From Chloroflexota bacterium (lineage in GTDB: Bacteria > Chloroflexota > Dehalococcoidia > GIF9 > UBA5629): a stretch of 22,044 bases of DNA. This document shows positions 7,483-13,243 of the stretch, in pieces. The notes under the pieces are model-generated. The model was not told the origin of the DNA, searched no databases, and saw nothing but the letters and a program-made list of their open reading frames with translations. The stretch lies in NCBI GenBank assembly GCA_026389635.1, contig JAPLHM010000043.1, positions 1 through 22,044 of the forward strand. Reading direction: 5' to 3'. Numbering within the stretch: position 1 is the stretch's first letter; each line of letters opens with the position of its first letter. The translations under genes were made by a program, and so were the position numbers.

Positions 7483-8232
7483 ATGATTATTATCAAATCG
7501 GCCGAGGAGATCGCTGTGATGCGCGAGGCCGGCAGGATTGTAGCGATAGTGTTGCAGAAAATGAGCGAAGCAGTTAAACCGGGCATTGAGACCCGGCAAC
7601 TCAATGACCTGGCCGAAAAGGAATTGGGCAGGTGGAATGGGGCCAAAGCTTCGTTCAAAGGGTACAAGGGTTTTCCCGCCAGTATCTGTGCATCGGTGAA
7701 CGAGGAGATCGTCCACGGCATACCGTGCAACAGGGTACTGAAGGAAGGAGATATAATTTCACTGGATTTTGGGGTCATATATAAAGGCTTCCAGGGCGAT
7801 GCCGCGCTCACAGTGGGCGTTGGCCAGGTCAGCCTTGAAGCTGCACGCTTGATGGAAGCGGCCCGGGCATCCCTGGTGCAGGGGATCGCCGCCGCCCGTG
7901 ACGGGGGGAACCTGGGTGATATCGGGGCAGCCGTACAGAGCTACGTGGAGCGGAGGGGTTACAGCGTGGTCAGGGAATACTCAGGGCACGGGATAGGCAG
8001 GGAGATGCACGAGGACCCGCTGGTGCCTAACTTCGGCAGCAAAGGCGAGGGTCCCAAGTTGAAGGAAGGCATGACGCTGGCGCTTGAGCCGATGGTAAAT
8101 GCGGGTGACTGGAAGACAAGGCAGAATGCCAATGGCTGGACAGTGCATACTGTCGACAGCAGCCTTTCTGCGCACTTTGAGCATACTATTGCTATCAGGA
8201 GCGGCGAGGCCGAGATACTGACCGTGGCGTAA
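7483..8232 (+). CDS. map: Type I methionine aminopeptidase
   Basis: It removes the N-terminal methionine from nascent proteins. The 249-aa protein has the pita-bread fold motifs and the full dinuclear metal set: D95 (SLDFG), D106 (GDAALT), H169 (SGHGIG), E202 (ALEPM) and E233 (HFEHT). H78 (IVHGIP) is the usual substrate-binding histidine. There is no N-terminal zinc finger, so it is type Ia. The ATG follows the adk stop with no gap; infA begins 9 nt after the stop. The secY-adk-map-infA order is common in bacteria. Confidence 0.98.
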   Translation: MIIIKSAEEIAVMREAGRIVAIVLQKMSEAVKPGIETRQLNDLAEKELGRWNGAKASFKGYKGFPASICASVNEEIVHGIPCNRVLKEGDIISLDFGVIYKGFQGDAALTVGVGQVSLEAARLMEAARASLVQGIAAARDGGNLGDIGAAVQSYVERRGYSVVREYSGHGIGREMHEDPLVPNFGSKGEGPKLKEGMTLALEPMVNAGDWKTRQNANGWTVHTVDSSLSAHFEHTIAIRSGEAEILTVA

Positions 8233-8241
8233 AATTAGCGT

Positions 8242-8460
8242 ATGGATAAAAAAGAAGCAATCGAAGTCGAAGGAACTGTACTTGAATCATTGCCCAATGC
8301 TACTTTCAGGGTAGAGTTGGCCAATGGTCACAGAGTACTGGCTCACATATCGGGAAAAATGCGCAGACATTACATAAGGATATTGCCGGCTGACAAAGTA
8401 CTGGTGGAACTGTCACCGTATGATCTTACAAGAGGCAGGATCACTTACCGCTTCAAGTGA
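8242..8460 (+). CDS. infA: Translation initiation factor IF-1
   Basis: IF-1 occupies the 30S A site during initiation. The 72-aa product is a complete S1-type OB fold: EAIEVEGTVLESLPNATFRV, LANGHRVLAHISGKMRRHYI, the KVLVELSPYDLTRGRI signature, and a C-terminal TYRFK. Length and composition match the family throughout. It lies between map and rpmJ, as usual, and is followed by the only sizeable gap in the ribosomal cluster (82 nt), which contains a promoter. Confidence 0.98.
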   Translation: MDKKEAIEVEGTVLESLPNATFRVELANGHRVLAHISGKMRRHYIRILPADKVLVELSPYDLTRGRITYRFK

Positions 8461-8476
8461 GAAAAAGAATATTATT

Positions 8477-8505
8477 TTGACATAAAGTGAATAAAGGATT
8501 ATATT
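8477..8505 (+). promoter_or_regulatory. Sigma-70 type promoter upstream of rpmJ (alpha operon)
   Basis: The -35 hexamer TTGACA (8477-8482) is a perfect consensus, separated by the optimal 17 nt from a -10 hexamer TATATT (8500-8505, one mismatch). Transcription would begin near 8512, giving a leader of about 30 nt before rpmJ. The gap is distinctly AT-rich compared with its surroundings. It would supply extra transcription to rpmJ, rpsM, rpsK, rpsD, rpoA, rplQ and possibly onward to rpsI. The hexamers and spacing are seen directly; activity is inferred. Confidence 0.8.
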
Positions 8506-8542
8506 AGTAAACGGTTTTTTTGGAAACGAGGACATATAGGAA

Positions 8543-8656
8543 ATGAAGGTCAGAGCTTCAGTTAAGAAACGTTGTGAGAAGTGTAAAATAATCCGTCGTC
8601 GCGGCGTTGTGCGGGTGATTTGCATCAATCCAAAGCATAAACAGCGCCAGGGATAG
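8543..8656 (+). CDS. rpmJ: 50S ribosomal protein L36, zinc form
   Basis: L36 is the smallest 50S protein and stabilises 23S rRNA near L16. The 37-aa frame begins MKVRASVKKRCEKCKIIRRR and ends NPKHKQRQG. The zinc ligands C11, C14, C27 and H32 are all present, so this is the C+ type. A GAGGA at 8528-8532 precedes the ATG by 10 nt. It is the first gene after the internal promoter and lies 20 nt upstream of rpsM, its normal place. Confidence 0.97.
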   Translation: MKVRASVKKRCEKCKIIRRRGVVRVICINPKHKQRQG

Positions 8657-8676
8657 TCACAGGAGTAAAGTAGAAC

Positions 8677-9066
8677 ATGGCTCGTATTGCAGGCGTAGAC
8701 ATTCCAAGGGAAAAGCAGGTGCTTTTTTCCATTCAGTATATCCATGGTATCGGACCAAGCATCAGCAAAAGGATACTGAAGACACTGAAGATAGATCCGA
8801 CCAAGAAGGTCAAGGATCTTACGGATGAAGAGGTCAGCCGCATACGTGAAAGGATAGACAAGGATTACAATGTAGAGGGGGAACTGCGCAAAGAGGTAAC
8901 CATGAATATCAAGCGGCTGATAGAGATAGGCAGCCGCCGAGGGATAAGGCACAAGAGGAACCTGCCGGTGAGAGGACAGAGAACGCGTACCAATGCGCGC
9001 ACAAAGCGTGGAGCCAAGAAGACTGTAGCCGGGCGCGGGCAGAAGCGTGGCGCTACCAAGAAGTAA
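8677..9066 (+). CDS. rpsM: 30S ribosomal protein S13
   Basis: S13 sits at the top of the 30S head, makes the B1 bridges to the 50S subunit and contacts P-site tRNA. The start MARIAGVDIPREKQVLFSIQ and the helix-two-turn-helix IHGIGPSISKRILK are typical. The signature SRRGIRHKRNLPVRGQRTRT is present, followed by a lysine-rich tail (RGAKKTVAGRGQKRGATKK). At 129 aa it is slightly longer than average because of that tail. AGGAG at 8661-8665 is 11 nt before the ATG. Confidence 0.98.
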   Translation: MARIAGVDIPREKQVLFSIQYIHGIGPSISKRILKTLKIDPTKKVKDLTDEEVSRIRERIDKDYNVEGELRKEVTMNIKRLIEIGSRRGIRHKRNLPVRGQRTRTNARTKRGAKKTVAGRGQKRGATKK

Positions 9067-9083
9067 AGGAGTAACCATATAAC

Positions 9084-9476
9084 ATGCCGCAGAAAAAAAA
9101 GGTAAGGACAAAGAAACGCGAACGGAAGATGATACATGAAGGCAAGGCCTTTGTGATATCAACTTTTAACAATACCATTATTACGTTGACCGACCCCAAG
9201 GGTGGAGTGATCTCCTGGGGCAGTTCAGGAACCGCTGGATTCAAGGGTTCCCGCAAGGGCACTCCGTACGCGGCCCAAATGGCCGCGCAGGGGGCTGCCG
9301 TCAAAGCCAAGGAACACGGCTTGCGCCAGGTGGAGGTCTTCGTACGTGGCCCGGGTAGCGGACGGGAAGCTGCCATTCGGGCTATTCAGGCCTCAGGCAT
9401 CGTGGTGTCCGGGATACGGGACGTGACGCCGGTACCGCACAACGGCTGCAGGCCCAGAAAGAGAAGGCGAGTATAA
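9084..9476 (+). CDS. rpsK: 30S ribosomal protein S11
   Basis: S11 is a platform protein lining the mRNA exit path. Family features: a basic N-terminal extension (PQKKKVRTKKRERK), the segment FNNTIITLTDPKGG, TPYAAQMAAQ, the signature VFVRGPGSGREAAIRA and the C-terminal DVTPVPHNGCRPRKRRRV. The 130-aa length is standard. AAGGAG at 9065-9070 overlaps the rpsM stop and precedes the ATG by 13 nt, a rather long spacing. rpsD starts 3 nt downstream. Confidence 0.98.
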   Translation: MPQKKKVRTKKRERKMIHEGKAFVISTFNNTIITLTDPKGGVISWGSSGTAGFKGSRKGTPYAAQMAAQGAAVKAKEHGLRQVEVFVRGPGSGREAAIRAIQASGIVVSGIRDVTPVPHNGCRPRKRRRV

Positions 9477-9479
9477 GAA

Positions 9480-10115
9480 ATGGCGAGATATATTGAAGCT
9501 TATTGTCGTTTGTGCCGTCGTACCGGCACCAAGCTCATGCTGAAAGGCGAGAGGTGCTTTACAGGGAAGTGCGCTCTTGAGCGCAGGGATGCGCCCCCTG
9601 GACCCCATGCTTCAGGCAGGAAGCGGCGGCCCAAGGTGTCCGAGCGGGGCCTGCAGCTTATGGAAAAACAGAAGGCCAAGTACACTTACGGCACGTTTGA
9701 GCGGCAGTTCCGCCGCTTTTTTGAGGAGGCCTCGAGGGCGCAGGGGATTACCGGCGATAACCTCGTGGCATTACTTGAGAGGAGGCTGGATAATGTCGTG
9801 TTCCGCCTGGGGTTTGCCGATTCGCGCAGCCAGGCCAGGCAGGTCGTCCGCCACGGGCATATCAGGCTTAACGGACGCAGGACTGATGTCCCGTCCTGCC
9901 TGGTAAAAACAGGCGACGTGATCGAGTGGCGCAAGGAGAGCACGAAGAGCGAGTACTACAAGACACTGGTTGAAAAAATTGAGGATAAGAACGTGCCGGC
10001 GTGGATGTCGCTGGAAAAAGAGAATATGACAGGCCGAGTTCTATCACTGCCGGCCGCCGGTGAGATAAAGACGAATTTCAATGAGAAATCGATCGTGGAA
10101 TTCTATTCGCGATAG
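9480..10115 (+). CDS. rpsD: 30S ribosomal protein S4, zinc-finger (C+) form
   Basis: S4 nucleates 16S 5'-domain assembly and in several bacteria autoregulates the alpha operon. The N-terminal region has C9-x2-C12 and C26/C31, the zinc-binding set of the C+ type. The S4 RNA-binding domain is visible further on as LERRLDNVVFRLGFADSRSQ followed by ARQVVRHGHIRLNGRR. The 211-aa length and C-terminal IVEFYSR are normal. It is 3 nt after rpsK and 8 nt before rpoA, so S4 autoregulation of the alpha group is possible, but no leader pseudoknot is evident in the short rpmJ leader. Confidence 0.98.
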   Translation: MARYIEAYCRLCRRTGTKLMLKGERCFTGKCALERRDAPPGPHASGRKRRPKVSERGLQLMEKQKAKYTYGTFERQFRRFFEEASRAQGITGDNLVALLERRLDNVVFRLGFADSRSQARQVVRHGHIRLNGRRTDVPSCLVKTGDVIEWRKESTKSEYYKTLVEKIEDKNVPAWMSLEKENMTGRVLSLPAAGEIKTNFNEKSIVEFYSR

Positions 10116-10119
10116 GAGG
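10114..10119 (+). promoter_or_regulatory. Ribosome-binding site of rpoA (decides a TTG start)
   Basis: A full AGGAGG Shine-Dalgarno sequence lies 4 nt upstream of the TTG at 10124 and overlaps the rpsD stop codon. No ATG or GTG lies in frame near the family N-terminus, so the strong site supports initiation of rpoA at TTG. The spacing is somewhat short. Confidence 0.8.
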
Positions 10120-10123
10120 ATTT

Positions 10124-11158
10124 TTGGTTCAATTAGCTTTACCAAAAATTGAATGTACCGAGTACCGTGAGGATTACGGCAAGTTCGTTGCCGAGCCGCT
10201 GGAGAAAGGTTTTGGTGTCATTCTGGGCAACAGCATCCGGCGTGTGCTGCTTAGTTCTCTGCGCGGTGCAGCTATCACCTCCGTCCTTATCGAGAGCATC
10301 ACACAGGAGTTCAGCACCATCCCCAACATGAAAGAGGATGTGACGGAATTTCTGATGAATGTGCGAGACATACGCATCAAACTTCTTTCCAGGACCGACG
10401 AAGCGGGCAAGATGATGCTCAATGCCAAGGGCAAGTCAGACCTGCGGGCCGGTGATATCAGCGTGGAAAATCCGACCAATTTCGAGATAGTCAACCCCGG
10501 CCTTTACCTGGCCACTATCGATTCCAATGAAGCTAAACTGAACATCGAGTTCACGGTTAAAGTTGGCAAGGGATACCAGCCGGCCGGCGCCGGTGATAAC
10601 GTCGGCATAATCGTTACCAGCGAGGGGACGAGCAAGGAGATATCCATAGACGCGATTTTTTCCCCCGTCACGCGTGCCAATTACACCGTGGAGAGCAGCG
10701 GCCCGGGCCAGGGCGCGGGCAAAGAGAGATTGACGCTGGAGATCTGGACCGACAATACAGTGGACCCCATCGAAGCCTTATCTGAGAGTGTGACTATCTT
10801 AGTGGAACAATTCAACTGCTTCACGGGATTGGCCAGGACTATTGCAGAGAAAGAGGAAACTGAAGCCTGGCAGAAATCGATACCATCGGATGTCTACAAC
10901 ATGCCGCTGGAAAAGCTCAACCTCTCAACCCATACATACAATAGCCTGCGGCGTGGCGGCATAACCATGACCGGCCAGCTACTGGAGAAAGGCCTTGAGG
11001 GCTTGATGTCGCTGGGTGGGTTCGGAGTTAAATCGAGGGAGGAGGTCGAGGTCGTCTTAAAGGACATGGGCGTCGAGATGTCGGGCGCCCCCATTGAGAA
11101 AGATAAAAAGAAGAAGGGGCGTGACAAGGATGCCGGCCCTGAAGGTGACAGCGAATGA
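10124..11158 (+). CDS. rpoA: DNA-directed RNA polymerase subunit alpha
   Basis: RpoA dimerises to nucleate core RNA polymerase and its C-terminal domain contacts UP elements and activators. The N-terminal domain spans about residues 1-235, with FVAEPLEKGFGVILGNSIRR (helix 1, dimer interface), LSSLRGAAITSVLIE and DPIEALSES. A linker leads to the C-terminal helix-hairpin-helix domain at about 259-318 (PLEKLNLSTHTYNSLRRGGI, GFGVKSREEVEVVLKDMG). A charged tail follows (KKKKGRDKD). The 344-aa length is slightly over the usual 315-330. The start is TTG, supported by an AGGAGG site; the stop overlaps the rplQ ATG (ATGA). Confidence 0.98.
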   Translation: MVQLALPKIECTEYREDYGKFVAEPLEKGFGVILGNSIRRVLLSSLRGAAITSVLIESITQEFSTIPNMKEDVTEFLMNVRDIRIKLLSRTDEAGKMMLNAKGKSDLRAGDISVENPTNFEIVNPGLYLATIDSNEAKLNIEFTVKVGKGYQPAGAGDNVGIIVTSEGTSKEISIDAIFSPVTRANYTVESSGPGQGAGKERLTLEIWTDNTVDPIEALSESVTILVEQFNCFTGLARTIAEKEETEAWQKSIPSDVYNMPLEKLNLSTHTYNSLRRGGITMTGQLLEKGLEGLMSLGGFGVKSREEVEVVLKDMGVEMSGAPIEKDKKKKGRDKDAGPEGDSE

Positions 11159-11508
11159 GACACAGGCTATCAGGAAGAAAACTGGGCAGGCCGGCAGCAC
11201 ACCGCTGGTCTTTATACCGAAACCTTGTTACGGACCTGCTCAATTACGGTAAAATCACTACAACCCTGCCCAAGGCTAAGGAAGCCAGGGGACTGGCTGA
11301 CAAGATGATTACCCTGGGCAAAGAGGGCAGTCTTGCCTCGCGAAGGCGTGCACTGGCCTTTATCTTCAATGAGCAGGTTGTGGAAAAGGTGTTCACGGTG
11401 TACGCACCGAGGTACAAAGCACGCCCGGGCGGGTACACACGTGTTTTGAAGTTAGCGCCACGTGAAGGTGACCGGGCGCCCATGGCGCGCATAGAGATGG
11501 TGGAGTAA
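11155..11508 (+). CDS. rplQ: 50S ribosomal protein L17
   Basis: L17 lies at the exit-tunnel side of the 50S subunit. The beginning MRHRLSGRKLGRPAAHRWSL and the following TDLLNYGKITTTLPKAKEAR are the classical L17 signature. The C-terminal GGYTRVLKLAPREGDRAPMA and IEMVE complete the family. At 117 aa it is normal. It is translationally coupled to rpoA through an ATGA overlap at 11155-11158. Confidence 0.98.
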   Translation: MRHRLSGRKLGRPAAHRWSLYRNLVTDLLNYGKITTTLPKAKEARGLADKMITLGKEGSLASRRRALAFIFNEQVVEKVFTVYAPRYKARPGGYTRVLKLAPREGDRAPMARIEMVE

Positions 11509-11522
11509 GATTTACTTCCGCA

Positions 11523-12314
11523 GTGGAGCTCTTTAACAAGTTAAGAAAAATTGTTCTCGTGGTCGAATATAACGGCGGACGTTATTTCGGCTTCCAATGG
11601 CAGAAGGAACAGCCTACTATCCAGGACGAGTTAGAGAAGGCTATTCTAAAGCTGACATGCGAGGAGCGGCGCGTCTTAGCAGCCTGCAGGACCGATACGG
11701 GTGTGCATGCCAGGGGACAGGTGGTCAGCTTCAGGACGGGCTCCAAGCTGCCGGTTAAGGCATTTGTCAGCGGGCTTAACCACTACCTACCGCGGGACAT
11801 CTCGGTGCTCAAGGCGGGTACAGTTTCAGCCAGGTTCAATGTTATGAAAGATGCTGTAAGCCGTGAGTACAGGTATTTGATGTTAAACAGGAGGCCACGG
11901 GCGTCCCTGGGGAATGATATGTATTACCATGTGAAAGCGGAGCTTGATGCGGGGCAAATGGACCTGGCCAGCAAACTGCTTATAGGCGAACACGATTTTG
12001 CCTCATTTGTCACCGATTGGGACAGGGAGGAGAGCACGGTACGCACGATTTATGACGCGGGAGTGCAGAGGGAAGGCGATGAAATAGCCTTCCATGTCAG
12101 GGCCAAATCGTTCTTGACGCACCAGGTGCGCAATATGGTGGGCACCCTGGTGAGGGTTGGAACGGGTAAAATAGGAATCGAGGAATTTAGAAATATATTG
12201 GAGATGAAAAAACTGAGCCTGGCCGGGCCTACAGCGCCGGCGTATGGCCTTTGCCTGATGAAGGTTATTTACGAGGAAAATTCGGAGTTTAAATATGAAA
12301 ACCTATGCACCTAA
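11523..12314 (+). CDS. truA: tRNA pseudouridine(38-40) synthase TruA
   Basis: TruA isomerises uridines 38-40 of the tRNA anticodon stem-loop to pseudouridine. The catalytic aspartate is D58 in the motif CRTDTGVHARGQV; other landmarks are VEYNGGRYFGFQWQ at the N-terminus, SREYRYLML, GEHDFASF and the late FLTHQVRNMVGTLVRVG. At 263 aa it is of typical size. The GTG start at 11523 is chosen because it is the only plausible initiation codon near the family N-terminus; I see no clear Shine-Dalgarno, so the start is less certain than the gene. Its 3' end overlaps rplM by 20 nt. Placement between rplQ and rplM is common in bacteria. Confidence 0.95.
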   Translation: MELFNKLRKIVLVVEYNGGRYFGFQWQKEQPTIQDELEKAILKLTCEERRVLAACRTDTGVHARGQVVSFRTGSKLPVKAFVSGLNHYLPRDISVLKAGTVSARFNVMKDAVSREYRYLMLNRRPRASLGNDMYYHVKAELDAGQMDLASKLLIGEHDFASFVTDWDREESTVRTIYDAGVQREGDEIAFHVRAKSFLTHQVRNMVGTLVRVGTGKIGIEEFRNILEMKKLSLAGPTAPAYGLCLMKVIYEENSEFKYENLCT

Positions 12315-12744
12315 AGCAAGTGAAATCGAAAGGAAATGGCATCTGGTAGACGCCAGTGGCCAGACCCTGGGCAGGATGTCTTCCCAGATTGCCAGGCTGC
12401 TTATCGGAAAGCATAAGGCCATGTTCGCCAACAACACGGACACAGGCGATTTCGTGGTGGTCATTAATGCTGAGAAGATAAGGGTCACCGGGAAAAAGCT
12501 CACAGACAAATCCTATTACAGGTATTCCGGCTACCCGGGCGGAATCAGGTCCGTTACCCTGGGCGAGATGCTGCAGAAGCACCCGGAACGCGTCATAGAG
12601 CATGCTGTGAAGGGCATGCTGCCCAACAGCAGGCTGGGCAGGGTCATGTACAAGAAATTGAAGGTATATGCCGGCGACAAGCACCCTCACCAGGCGCAGA
12701 TGGCCGGCCAAAAAGAATCTGACAAAGGGAGCGCAGGCAAATGA
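12295..12744 (+). CDS. rplM: 50S ribosomal protein L13
   Basis: L13 is an early-assembly 50S protein. The sequence begins MKTYAPKASEIERKWHLVDA and includes GQTLGRMSSQIARLLIGKHK, VINAEKIRVTGKK, the YRYSGYPGGIR segment, and the signature VKGMLPNSRLGRVMYKKLKVYAG. The length of 149 aa is standard. A GGAG at 12284-12287, inside truA, is 7 nt before the ATG. The stop overlaps the rpsI start (ATGA at 12741-12744), so L13 and S9 are probably made in step. Confidence 0.98.
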   Translation: MKTYAPKASEIERKWHLVDASGQTLGRMSSQIARLLIGKHKAMFANNTDTGDFVVVINAEKIRVTGKKLTDKSYYRYSGYPGGIRSVTLGEMLQKHPERVIEHAVKGMLPNSRLGRVMYKKLKVYAGDKHPHQAQMAGQKESDKGSAGK

Positions 12745-13136
12745 GTACAGCAACATATCACCGGGGAACGGGCAGGAGGAAGTGCGCTATAGCGCAGGTT
12801 AGGTTATATTCAGGCTCCGGCAATATAATCATCAACGGCAAGCCCTACCAGGAGCTTTTCCCGCTGATTGACCACAGGCGCATGATAGAGCAGGCCTTCT
12901 TAGTAACGGATACAGTGGGCAAGTATAATGTTGAGATCAGGGTGGTCGGTGGTGGAATAACTGGCCAGGCCGGCGCCATCAAGCACGGCATCGCCCGCGC
13001 CTTAGTTGACCTTAACGAAAGCTTCAAGAGTCCGCTGCGGCAGCACGGCCTGCTGACCCGCGATTCCCGCATAAAGGAACGCAAGAAATACGGCCTCAAA
13101 CGTGCCCGCAAAGCACCGCAGTACACCAAGCGTTAA
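12741..13136 (+). CDS. rpsI: 30S ribosomal protein S9
   Basis: S9 is a 30S head protein whose C-terminal tail reaches P-site tRNA. The start gives MSTATYHRGTGRRKCAIAQV. The middle contains GGGITGQAGAIKHGIARALV, and the C-terminus shows DSRIKERKKYGLKRARKAPQ and ends YTKR, the usual final basic residues. At 131 aa it is normal. It is the last gene of the plus-strand run and is followed 21 nt later by a strong hairpin. Confidence 0.98.
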   Translation: MSTATYHRGTGRRKCAIAQVRLYSGSGNIIINGKPYQELFPLIDHRRMIEQAFLVTDTVGKYNVEIRVVGGGITGQAGAIKHGIARALVDLNESFKSPLRQHGLLTRDSRIKERKKYGLKRARKAPQYTKR

Positions 13137-13157
13137 AACCGCTGCGTCAGAAATAAT

Positions 13158-13187
13158 GAGGGCCCGCTTCGAAAGAAGCGGGCCCTC
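13158..13187. terminator. Strong inverted repeat between convergent genes, likely bidirectional terminator
   Basis: A perfect 13-bp stem (GAGGGCCCGCTTC paired with GAAGCGGGCCCTC) closes on a GAAA tetraloop. It lies between the rpsI stop (13136) and the stop of the minus-strand radical SAM gene (13244). On the plus strand the 3' flank (GATGTTAAAG) has no T-run, whereas on the minus strand the flank is T-rich (ATTATTTCT). It is therefore best read as an intrinsic terminator for the leftward operon and possibly as a 3'-end barrier for the ribosomal transcript. Confidence 0.85.
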
Positions 13188-13243
13188 GATGTTAAAGGGT
13201 AAGCGAGACCTGAATATGAGCGCTTAACTGAGGCAATGGGAGC

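Noticed and set aside
8515..8521. Seven-T run after infA as an intrinsic terminator
   Set aside because: No GC-rich stem precedes it; it lies downstream of a good promoter and is better read as part of the AT-rich leader of rpmJ.
8413..9162. 249-codon minus-strand open frame opposite rpmJ/rpsM
   Set aside because: It runs over the promoter, rpmJ and rpsM and resembles no known protein; rpsM and rpmJ on the other strand explain the region fully.
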